DNA from: Bacteroidia bacterium
GTDB taxonomy: Bacteria > Bacteroidota > Bacteroidia > UKL13-3
Reading direction: 5' to 3'
Assembly: GCA_020049855.1 (NCBI GenBank)
Contig: JAGVLJ010000029.1
Span: 1-35,367 of the forward strand
Length of the DNA stretch: 35,367 nt
How positions within the stretch are numbered: position 1 is the first letter of the stretch; each line of letters begins with the position of its first letter. Positions 16,884-23,640 of this stretch are shown here, in pieces. The translations under genes were made by a program, and so were the position numbers. A model generated the notes under the pieces. That model was given only the letters and a program-made list of their open reading frames with translations, had not been told where the DNA came from and searched no databases.

Positions 16884-16891
16884 TATTTTTG
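16884..16891 (+). promoter_or_regulatory. -7 promoter element for the SAM hydroxide adenosyltransferase gene
   Basis: TATTTTTG matches TAnnTTTG exactly and lies 30 nt before GTG 16922. It is only 6 nt from the opposing element for phoH, so polymerase cannot occupy both at once. Confidence 0.5.
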
Positions 16892-16897
16892 TGTCGT

Positions 16898-16905
16898 CAA
16901 AGTTA
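16898..16905 (-). promoter_or_regulatory. -7 promoter element for phoH
   Basis: On the reverse strand 16905 to 16898 reads TAACTTTG, an exact TAnnTTTG match, 34 nt before the phoH start at 16863. It faces and overlaps the forward promoter at 16884-16891; its -33 region would lie in the first codons of the neighbouring gene. Confidence 0.5.
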
Positions 16906-16921
16906 GTAAAAAAATATATCC

Positions 16922-17698
16922 GTGCCCGTAATAACGCTTACCACCGATTTTGGAAGTGAAAGTTTCTATGTAGCAGCTATTAAAGGCAGTTTGCATCGGT
17001 TGATTCCGAATGTGCATATTGTTGACTTAAGCAATCAAATTGCCCCTTTTGACGTAGCACAGGCTGCATTTCTTATTCGAAATTCTTATCCCAGTTTTCC
17101 GGCCAAAACTATTCACCTTATTGGAATTGATATGGACGTGAATATTTACGGACAATATCTGGCTGTTGAAAAAGATGGTCAGTTTTTTATTGGAGCAGAT
17201 AATGGCATTTTCGCGCTTGTTTTTGATCAGGAACCTGAGAAGGTGTACCGGATAACGCATTTTTTTGAGAGCAAAACAGATGCATTTTCGGGTAAAAATG
17301 TATTTGCCAATGCAGCGGCCATGCTTAGTCAAAACTGGGATATTAATGCAATAGGAGAGCCTGCACGAATTAAAAATTTTAAAGAAAATTTTCAACCCAT
17401 GGTAGATGCCAACAGCATCAGAGGGCATGTGGTACATATTGATCATTTCAAAAATGTTTTAACCAATATTAGCGAGCAACTCTTTACTAAAATTGCACGC
17501 GGGCGTAGATTTAGCATTCGGTTCAGGCGCACCGAAGAACTTGATCGCATTAGCTCTGATTACAGTGATGTGGAACCCGGTGAGCGGTTATGTATTTTTG
17601 GTGAAACTGGCTTTTTGGAGATTGCAATCAACAGAGGTGAGGCGGCTCAATTACTTGGGTTAAGAACCGGTTCTGTTATAATCATTGAATTTTTATGA
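16922..17698 (+). CDS. SAM hydroxide adenosyltransferase (DUF62 family)
   Basis: The 258-residue protein starts at GTG 16922 and opens with I-T-L-T-T-D-F-G-S, the family hallmark. It also has G-I-D-M-D-V, F-I-G-A-D-N-G-I-F and a conserved Asp/His set (V-V-H-I-D-H-F-K-N-V-L-T-N-I). The family (related to fluorinase) cleaves S-adenosylmethionine with hydroxide to adenosine and methionine; the cellular purpose is unclear. It overlaps the next gene by ATGA (17695-17698), implying coupled translation. Confidence 0.88.
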   Translation: MPVITLTTDFGSESFYVAAIKGSLHRLIPNVHIVDLSNQIAPFDVAQAAFLIRNSYPSFPAKTIHLIGIDMDVNIYGQYLAVEKDGQFFIGADNGIFALVFDQEPEKVYRITHFFESKTDAFSGKNVFANAAAMLSQNWDINAIGEPARIKNFKENFQPMVDANSIRGHVVHIDHFKNVLTNISEQLFTKIARGRRFSIRFRRTEELDRISSDYSDVEPGERLCIFGETGFLEIAINRGEAAQLLGLRTGSVIIIEFL

Positions 17699-17988
17699 TC
17701 ATTCGAATTGTACGCATGACTTTTATTCCCAGTGAGGTAGATCCTTTTTTGCAACTTTTTCATACAACCAAACAGCAAATTCGCCATTTCGAAGGTTGCA
17801 AACGTTTGGAATTATTGAAAGATGTAAACCAACCAACTGTTTTTTTTACCTATAGTTGGTGGGATAGCGAAGAACACTTGAATAAGTATCGATTTTCTGA
17901 TTTATTTAAAAATATCTGGAGTCAAACAAAAATAAAATTTAGCGACAAACCACAGGCTTGGAGTTTAGTAAATGAAACTATTGTCTGA
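17695..17988 (+). CDS. Small ABM-fold (antibiotic biosynthesis monooxygenase-like) protein
   Basis: The 97-residue protein has the dimeric ferredoxin-like ABM pattern: an N-terminal strand I-I-R-I-V-R-M-T-F, a helix, F-E-G-C-K-R-L-E-L-L as second strand, then F-F-T-Y-S-W-W-D-S-E-E-H-L-N-K-Y-R and a C-terminal W-S-L-V. The W-x-S/D-x-E-x-L-x-x-Y segment is typical of ABM proteins, many of which are quinol monooxygenases or have no known activity. It starts inside the stop of the SAM hydroxide adenosyltransferase gene (ATGA). Confidence 0.75.
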   Translation: MIIRIVRMTFIPSEVDPFLQLFHTTKQQIRHFEGCKRLELLKDVNQPTVFFTYSWWDSEEHLNKYRFSDLFKNIWSQTKIKFSDKPQAWSLVNETIV

Positions 17989-18064
17989 TTTTGCCTGTTC
18001 ACTTATCTGAACAAAGCCACCTTATTGTTGATGAATAGGTAGCTTACCGAACGACCCATTGCGG

Positions 18065-18072
18065 TAACTTTG
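18065..18072 (+). promoter_or_regulatory. -7 promoter element for the LysM/RlpA-like gene
   Basis: TAACTTTG is an exact TAnnTTTG match ending 4 nt before ATG 18077. If transcription starts at the usual 5 or so nt downstream, the mRNA would begin at the start codon itself. Confidence 0.5.
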
Positions 18073-18076
18073 AGCT

Positions 18077-18985
18077 ATGAAAAAGTGTATTCACATAATG
18101 TTTTTACTAATAACACCTATGACGTTTAGCGCACAATTGGTGTGTGCACAAGATTCTGTAGGCACAAAAAAGATAAACGGACAGGTTCTTATTCAATATA
18201 AAGTTGGGAAAGGGGAAGGATTAAATGCCATTTGCCGAAAATACAATGTAAAAAAAGAAGAGGTGCTTACTGCCAATCCGGGAATGAAAGAAACACTAAA
18301 TATAGGGCAAATTATTTTGATACCAACACGTGCTTCCTTACAGCCGCCCCCTCAGAAAGTCCATTCAACCCCCACTTTGGTCAACGAAACACATGCTGAA
18401 GCCAATGCAGATAAACATACTGAACAACCTCCCACTGATACTAGAAAAAGACCCGACTCATACACAGTAAAAGCAGGAGAAACTTTGTATAAAATATGTA
18501 CGTTGTTTGATTTAGATGAAGCTGAAGTGAAGAAATGGAACAATATGACTGATGACAACCTTAAGGAAGGGCAGGTTCTTCGGCTTAAACAAGTTAATAC
18601 CCCATCGCTTCCACCACCGGTTTTACCTGCTAAAAAAGACTCAGTGAAAAATCCTGTAGCTAATCAATCATCAGCCGAACCACACCCTATGGCCACCTCA
18701 ATAAATATAACGGAACGTGAAGAAAACGGAATGGCTCGCTGGTTTCTTGACGATGAAATGAGTGGAGGAAAATTACTGGCCATTCATAAAACCGCTCCGA
18801 TAGGAACTATTATTAAAATTACGAATAAACTAAATGGGAAGTCGGTTTTTGTGCGTGTGGTGGGTACCCTGCCTGACACAGATGTGAATAAAAATATTCT
18901 GATAAAGATAAGCCGTACTACAGCCGAAAAAATAGGAATGCGCGATGAGTTGACTCAGGTAAAATTAAATTATTCACTCGAATAA
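18077..18985 (+). CDS. Secreted protein with two LysM domains and an RlpA-like double-psi beta-barrel
   Basis: The 302-residue protein has a signal peptide (M-K-K-C, hydrophobic core, cleavage near A-Q at 24-25), LysM 1 at about 40-84 (Y-K-V-G-K-G-E-G-L-N to I-P-T), a Pro/Thr-rich linker, LysM 2 at about 128-171 (Y-T-V-K-A-G-E-T-L-Y-K-I), another Pro-rich linker, and a C-terminal domain (about 210-300) with G-M-A-R-W-F-L-D-D, A-P-I-G-T-I-I-K-I-T-N and S-V-F-V-R-V-V-G-T-L-P-D-T-D. The last part matches RlpA-like barrels that bind or cleave peptidoglycan. Periplasmic cell-wall role. A downstream ATG at 18098 is a possible start but would lose the basic n-region. Confidence 0.85.
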   Translation: MKKCIHIMFLLITPMTFSAQLVCAQDSVGTKKINGQVLIQYKVGKGEGLNAICRKYNVKKEEVLTANPGMKETLNIGQIILIPTRASLQPPPQKVHSTPTLVNETHAEANADKHTEQPPTDTRKRPDSYTVKAGETLYKICTLFDLDEAEVKKWNNMTDDNLKEGQVLRLKQVNTPSLPPPVLPAKKDSVKNPVANQSSAEPHPMATSINITEREENGMARWFLDDEMSGGKLLAIHKTAPIGTIIKITNKLNGKSVFVRVVGTLPDTDVNKNILIKISRTTAEKIGMRDELTQVKLNYSLE

Positions 18986-19036
18986 AAATCCGTTCCCATT
19001 AAGTTTATATTCGCATACATACTGTTTTTTTTGTTT

Positions 19037-19522
19037 ATGCGATTTAGTTACCTCTTAATTATCTTCAACTTTGTTTTTATGTCCTGCTCATCAGATCAGC
19101 CTAAAACTTGGGAGCAAATTAAATTGGCCGGCTTTGCTTATCCGTCCGATTCCATAGTGAGCGATAGTTTAACCGCTTCTGTAAAAGAAAAAAGATTGAT
19201 AAATGCGGCCTATAAAAATTATGCTTATCGCAAGCATTGTCCGAACCTTATTATCGCAGAGGTAAACCTGAATGATTCGTTTGTAGCTTCCATTTATCAG
19301 GAAGACCAACTGCTTCTATCCAAATTGCTCACTTACCATTTAAAACAATACGGGATAACTCATTTCACCGGGCAATCGCTTTCGGACACTTCACTTTTTT
19401 TATTTTTTTATACTGAAAAACTGAATAACCCAAATGGCATCATGCAGTCATTTTACATACCGTGTAAAAGTACTTTTAAACAAGATCCAGACTGGGTTTT
19501 TTACCAAAAACAAAACAGGTAA
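19037..19522 (+). CDS. Small lipoprotein of unknown function
   Basis: From ATG 19037 the product has 161 residues; a TTG at 19031 in the same frame is less likely. A hydrophobic leader ends in V-F-M-S-C, giving Cys17 as lipidation site, followed by S-S-D-Q-P-K. The mature domain is mixed alpha/beta with no motif I can name. It lies 51 nt after the LysM/RlpA-like gene on the same strand and may share its transcript. The dnaE remnant begins about 10 nt after its stop. Confidence 0.62.
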   Translation: MRFSYLLIIFNFVFMSCSSDQPKTWEQIKLAGFAYPSDSIVSDSLTASVKEKRLINAAYKNYAYRKHCPNLIIAEVNLNDSFVASIYQEDQLLLSKLLTYHLKQYGITHFTGQSLSDTSLFLFFYTEKLNNPNGIMQSFYIPCKSTFKQDPDWVFYQKQNR

Positions 19523-19531
19523 AAGCGGTAG

Positions 19532-20262
19532 TTTAGGCTACTAAATTGCCATAGCCTACTATATTTAAGATATGGCATCATTGTTCCTGAAAACTTATTG
19601 AAAATGGCCAAAGAAAATGGATATGATAAGCGATATCAATAATACTTCTGCTTGCTTAAACACGCTGCGTATTGCCGAAAAATTAGGCATAAAAGTAGTG
19701 CCGGTTATTGACTTTAGAAATGGGGTTAAACAGCAGTATATTGGTAGTATATGGTAGCTACATTGAGTAATGGCTGAGGTTTTTATCGCACCTAAGTATA
19801 TTCGTATATGGAGCCGTTATTAAACCCCCTTGTGTAAACCACAGCACACCTAAATTTGAACTTAATGGAAAACAAATTTTCATTAACCTCAACTTAACAT
19901 CCGGATTGGAGCACAACATTGTTTACGAAATATTGAACGTCAGCAATCGTGACGGGGTATTTAAAAGTCTCCCTGATTTTATGGAGTGCGTTCCCATTTC
20001 ATTAGATCAACTCCGGCCTCTTGTTGTTTTTAATTATTTTGATGATTCACGCTCTGAAGGTTATCGGGTAGGTTGGGAAGTGTTGGCTGTAGCAGCGTGG
20101 ATGATTACCTGATGGGTGCTTGAAACCATTGCCACCACAGCTACGGTTTTATGATGCCCATCTCAACACCACCCAATGCCATTGTGTATTCAACGGGTTA
20201 TATTTGCATGAGGGATATGGTTAAAGTCGGTTTTTGGCTTGATCTATCTGGATTAGTTTTAG
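19532..20262 (+). pseudogene. Remnant of a DNA polymerase III alpha subunit gene (dnaE type)
   Basis: Pieces of a dnaE-type protein can be read in order. From about 19538 comes L-L-N-C-H-S-L-L-Y-L-R-Y-G, then M-A-K-E-N-G-Y-D (from 19604), and after a frameshift D-I-N-N-T-S-A-C-L-N with V-I-D-F-R-N-G-V-K-Q-Q-Y-I-G (19632-19757), which is the start of the PHP domain. Directly afterwards comes G-F-Y-R-T-stop-V-Y (19778-19801), then after another frameshift G-A-V-I-K-P-P-C-V-N-H-S (from 19810) and the helix-hairpin-helix region F-K-S-L-P-D-F-M-E-C-V-P-I-S-L-D-Q-L (up to 20112). The polymerase core is missing. Weaker traces may reach about 20262. It cannot make a working enzyme. Confidence 0.78.
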
Positions 20263-20339
20263 TAAGCTTGTTTACGCTAACATTGTTTGAATAGGTTTTT
20301 TAGAAAAGAATTGTTTAAGATTGTGCCTCTGAATAAATA

Positions 20340-21104
20340 ATGAAAATTACGTTTTTAGGAACCGGAACTTCACAGGGTGTGCCATTAATAGCTTGTCCCT
20401 GCAGGGTATGTCAGTCAACCGACCCACGGGATAAACGCCTGCGCAGTTCTGTTATGATTACTGAAAACGAAAAAAAATTTGTAATTGATACCGGGCCTGA
20501 TTTCAGGCAACAAATGTTGCGCGAAAAGGTTTTGGGCATTGAAGCGGTTTTATTTACCCATGCACATAAAGATCACATCGCTGGTTTTGATGATATCAGA
20601 GCTTTCAATTTTATACAGCGGAAAAAAATTGATGTTTATGCCGATGAGTGGGTACAAAAACAAATGAAGCGCGAGTTCTACTATATTTTTGAGGAAACCA
20701 AATACCCTGGAATTCCTGAAATTGATTTGCACACCATACATCATCAGGCTAATTTTGAGATAAGCGGGGTTAAGTTTATTCCCATTTTGGTTTACCATTA
20801 TAAATTGCCAGTACTGGGCTTTAGGGTAGGTGATTTTACTTATATCACTGATGCAAATTTTATTGCTGACGAAGAGAGAGAAAAAATTAAGGGTTCAAAG
20901 GTATTGGTGCTAAATGCACTCAGACGGGAGCATCATATTTCTCATTTTACCTTAGACGAGGCTATTAAACTGGCAGAAGAACTTGATTGCGGACAAACCT
21001 ATTTCACTCATATAAGTCACCAAATGGGTCTGCACAGCGAGGTTGAGAATGAACTGAAAAATGGCATTCATTTAGCCTACGATGGCCTTCAGTTGAATAG
21101 TTGA
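20340..21104 (+). CDS. PhnP-like metallo-beta-lactamase-fold hydrolase
   Basis: The 254-residue protein begins K-I-T-F-L-G-T-G-T-S-Q-G-V-P, the usual start of this family. A Cys cluster C-P-C-R-V-C (19-24) matches the structural zinc site of PhnP, and the metal motif H-A-H-K-D-H (74-79) builds the two-metal active site, helped by Y-I-T-D-A and a C-terminal S-H. PhnP is a cyclic-phosphate phosphodiesterase; the substrate here is unknown and no phosphonate genes are near. The next gene starts 4 nt after its stop, so the two are co-transcribed. Confidence 0.85.
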   Translation: MKITFLGTGTSQGVPLIACPCRVCQSTDPRDKRLRSSVMITENEKKFVIDTGPDFRQQMLREKVLGIEAVLFTHAHKDHIAGFDDIRAFNFIQRKKIDVYADEWVQKQMKREFYYIFEETKYPGIPEIDLHTIHHQANFEISGVKFIPILVYHYKLPVLGFRVGDFTYITDANFIADEEREKIKGSKVLVLNALRREHHISHFTLDEAIKLAEELDCGQTYFTHISHQMGLHSEVENELKNGIHLAYDGLQLNS

Positions 21105-21108
21105 GGGC

Positions 21109-22443
21109 ATGAAATTTACTGCAGGATTAGTAACCAAATTGATAGCTGCTCTGCAGCAAAAACTGAATAATTTTAGTTTTTATGAAGCCTTTAGTACCGG
21201 AAATGATGAATTATATTTGGTGTTCACTTCCCTTCAAAAAGCAAAAACTTTTTTTTCCATACGAATGTTGTGGAAAGCCAACCGATGTTTTCTTTTTTTT
21301 AGTGACGAAATAGTTCAAAAACCAACCCCGCATTACCATTTTTTTCATGAACTAAACGGAATGAGCATAATCCGTATTTTTCAGCATCCTGGTAACCGCT
21401 CGTTTCAAGTGGATTTCGACAGTAATTTTCAATTGGTATATAAACTTTATGACGGATTAACCAATGTGCTGCTTTTGCAGAATGCTAAATTATTATATCA
21501 TTTTCGAAAAAAAATCTCAAGCGATTATAACTTTTCCATGACTCAATTGGTAAATGAAAAGCAACCTGATACAACTGATGTCTTTAAAGAAATACCAGCT
21601 ATTTTTAGTTGGATTAACGAGAGCAACCGTGCTTTTCTAAGTAATTTTACATTTGAAGAACAAAAACGAAAACTGCTGGCCTATTATCAGTCAGAACAAA
21701 AAAAGGCAGTCGGCTATTTGCTTAAAAAAGAGCAGGCCTTAATTCACTTAAAAAGTGCTATGTCATGGGAAGAGATTGGTCATTTACTCATGGCTAATAT
21801 GCATCTCATTCCTTCGGGGGTTTCAGAGTTTGAGTTAATTGATTTTTACCGAAACCAGCCAATTACAATAAAGTTGAAAAAAGATCTTAGTGCACGGCAA
21901 AATGCTGAAGTGTATTACCGGAAAGCAAAGAATAAAAAAAACGAAGAACATTTGTTACATGAGCAAATAAGCAAGGTGCAAAGTAAAATGGAACAGGTAG
22001 TTCATAACCTCCGGCTGACAGAACAAGCCCAAACGCTTAGGGAACTGAATTCGCTTCGACCTGCTGATTCGGGTAAAATAAGTGATAAATCCGAACGGTT
22101 CAAACAATTTCAATATAAAGGGTTCTCCATTTTGGTGGGAAAAAATGCGGTTAATAATGACGAGCTTACTTTTAGATACAGTCATAAAAACGATATGTGG
22201 CTTCATGCGCGCGATGTTAGTGGTTCACATGTAATTATTCGTTTCAGGAAAGGAATAACTTTCCCAATGCCTGTTATTGAATTCGCTGCTTCATTGGCAG
22301 CCTATTATTCAAAAGCTAAAGGAAGCAGTTTGGTGCCTGTGGTATATTGCGAGCGTAAATTTGTACGTAAACCTAAAGGATCTGCACCAGGTGAAGTTTT
22401 GCACCAACATGCTGAGATTATTTTGGCGAAGCCGATAAAATAG
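21109..22443 (+). CDS. NFACT (RqcH/Rqc2-like) ribosome quality-control protein
   Basis: The 444-residue protein has an NFACT-N-like start (F-T-A-G-L-V-T-K-L-I), a helical middle with a coiled coil (about 170-310) and a C-terminal NFACT-R domain (about 320-440) carrying D-M-W-L-H-A-R-D-V-S-G-S-H-V-I-I, the family's clearest motif. RqcH binds obstructed 50S subunits and, with tRNA-Ala, adds alanine tails to stalled chains. This copy is shorter than Bacillus RqcH (about 570), and the Asp-Arg pair needed for tail synthesis there appears as Asn96-Arg97 here (G-N-R-S-F). It ends 4 bp from the convergent gene at 22448. Confidence 0.82.
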   Translation: MKFTAGLVTKLIAALQQKLNNFSFYEAFSTGNDELYLVFTSLQKAKTFFSIRMLWKANRCFLFFSDEIVQKPTPHYHFFHELNGMSIIRIFQHPGNRSFQVDFDSNFQLVYKLYDGLTNVLLLQNAKLLYHFRKKISSDYNFSMTQLVNEKQPDTTDVFKEIPAIFSWINESNRAFLSNFTFEEQKRKLLAYYQSEQKKAVGYLLKKEQALIHLKSAMSWEEIGHLLMANMHLIPSGVSEFELIDFYRNQPITIKLKKDLSARQNAEVYYRKAKNKKNEEHLLHEQISKVQSKMEQVVHNLRLTEQAQTLRELNSLRPADSGKISDKSERFKQFQYKGFSILVGKNAVNNDELTFRYSHKNDMWLHARDVSGSHVIIRFRKGITFPMPVIEFAASLAAYYSKAKGSSLVPVVYCERKFVRKPKGSAPGEVLHQHAEIILAKPIK

Positions 22444-22447
22444 AAAA

Positions 22448-22876
22448 TTAATTTTGGTGTACGTAGAACAACTGAGGTGAGGCTGACGAATAACTGAAGG
22501 GAGTAGTTCTTAATATAAGGCGTCCTGCTTCAAGACTAAGATAGGTTACGGTTTTTTCGCGCACGTTCAGGTAGATGCCTTCGGTTATTTTTTGATGATG
22601 AATTAGCAACAGACGGCAAGATTCAAAATAGTCAATAGGTTTAAGCATCAAAAGGTATTCAATGCAGGTGTTAGTGCTGTCAAATTTCCAAATAGCTGTA
22701 TCTGTTGGTTCATCGGCTATTATCAGTATTCCTTCCTCCGAAATATTGATATTGTATGCGACATGCTCTGATTTAAGTTGATGTTCCACTACTGCCATCG
22801 CCTTGCCAATAAAACTTTGAGCTGGTAAGTGGTAGGAGAGCAACAGAAGGAAAAATAAATAAATTAACTTTTTCAT
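22448..22876 (-). CDS. Secreted protein of unknown family, tandem paralog A
   Basis: The 142-residue protein has a signal peptide (M-K-K-L-I-Y, hydrophobic core, cleavage near P-A-Q at 18-20). The mature part is clearly related to the product of the next gene upstream (22983-23426). Shared features in order are V-E-x-x-L-K-S-E-x-x-x-Y-N, a T-D-T-x-x-W-K-F-D-x-x-N-x-C-x-E-Y-x-L block, a Y-F motif, N-x-R-x-x-x-x-T-Y-L-S, and P-F-x-x-S-S-A-x-P near the end. I do not recognise the family. Periplasmic or surface location is expected. Confidence 0.72.
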   Translation of the reverse strand: MKKLIYLFFLLLLSYHLPAQSFIGKAMAVVEHQLKSEHVAYNINISEEGILIIADEPTDTAIWKFDSTNTCIEYLLMLKPIDYFESCRLLLIHHQKITEGIYLNVREKTVTYLSLEAGRLILRTTPFSYSSASPQLFYVHQN

Positions 22877-22934
22877 TGCACCGCAGACTTAAGTTACAAG
22901 ATGTTATTTATTGGCAAATGGTTGTATGTGGATG

Positions 22935-22957
22935 AAAAAAAGGGGCACGCGGCCCCT
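22935..22957 (-). terminator. Intrinsic terminator after paralog B
   Basis: The stem AGGGGC (22941-22946) with GCCCCT (22952-22957) and a 5-nt loop is followed, on the reverse strand, by seven U residues (complement of the A run 22935-22941). It ends transcription of the gene at 22983-23426 and separates it from the paralog downstream. Confidence 0.8.
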
Positions 22958-22982
22958 ATTTTTATTATACGCAAACCCAAAA

Positions 22983-23426
22983 CTATTCTGCTGAAGTCAT
23001 CAATACGGGTGGTGCTGATGAGGAGGCATCAAACGGTTTGGTATTTACTACCAGTGCATTGTCCTGAAAACTAAGGTAGGTAATGGTATTATCCCGCCTG
23101 TTTACATAGGCATTTTTCATTACCATTTGTCCCACCGATTCCAAGTGTTTCTTCAACTGAAAGTAAGATGCTTTGTCAATGGTAAGCGAGTACTCATAAC
23201 AAATATTGTTTGCATCAAATTTCCATACCGAGGTATCTGTTCCTTCTACCAGAACAATGCTACTTCCCTCGGTTAATAAGGTTAAGTTGTACTTGGCTTT
23301 TTCCGATTTCAATTCCCGTTCAACAGTAGCCAATGACTGTCGAAGGAAATCCTGTGCTTTGGCTTTTTCCAGAAAGCCGGTTACCCACATTAATATAAGG
23401 CAGGTAACATGTTTCAATTTTATCAT
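22983..23426 (-). CDS. Secreted protein of unknown family, tandem paralog B
   Basis: The 147-residue protein has a signal peptide of about 24 residues ending in K-A-K-A-Q. Its mature part aligns end to end with the protein at 22448-22876: V-E-R-E-L-K-S-E-K-A-K-Y-N, T-D-T-S-V-W-K-F-D-A-N-N-I-C-Y-E-Y-S-L, N-R-R-D-N-T-I-T-Y-L-S and P-F-D-A-S-S-S-A-P-P. The W-K-F-D-x-x-N-x-C block is the best preserved part. The pair comes from a local duplication, and each gene appears to be its own transcript because a strong terminator lies between them. No known domain recognised. Confidence 0.72.
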   Translation of the reverse strand: MIKLKHVTCLILMWVTGFLEKAKAQDFLRQSLATVERELKSEKAKYNLTLLTEGSSIVLVEGTDTSVWKFDANNICYEYSLTIDKASYFQLKKHLESVGQMVMKNAYVNRRDNTITYLSFQDNALVVNTKPFDASSSAPPVLMTSAE

Positions 23427-23510
23427 ATGTTTTTGGGTTGATGTTTCATACTGCTAAATAACCGTAGCACACAAGGGTAAAAACTGCGGCATTAAACAAT
23501 CGTATTGTGT

Positions 23511-23532
23511 ATAGTCTTTTTTTGTAGACTAT
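23511..23532. repeat. Inverted repeat with T-rich loop
   Basis: ATAGTCT (23511-23517) and AGACTAT (23526-23532) form a 7-bp stem around a T-rich 8-nt loop. GACTATA occurs again at 23542-23548. It lies in the 214-bp gap between paralog B and the SRPBCC gene and may be a regulatory hairpin or protein-binding site. Confidence 0.4.
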
Positions 23533-23603
23533 CTTTTAGGTGACTATATTTTATTGAAATACAATAAGGTATATATAAGGAGGTGATTTTATTACGGCTA
23601 TTT

Positions 23604-23624
23604 TAAAGCTAAATGTTAGCTTTA
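23604..23624. repeat. Perfect 9-bp inverted repeat just upstream of the SRPBCC/GyrI-like gene
   Basis: TAAAGCTAA (23604-23612) and TTAGCTTTA (23616-23624) are perfect inverted copies around ATG. The repeat ends 16 nt before the start codon at 23641. It could be an operator or an mRNA hairpin near the ribosome-binding region. Confidence 0.5.
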
Positions 23625-23640
23625 TCTAAAAAAAGCACTT

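Noticed and set aside
19906-20112. Open frame of 68 codons that might be called a small gene
   Set aside because: It starts with TTG in the middle of a readable dnaE-like segment and continues that segment's frame, so it is part of the pseudogene.
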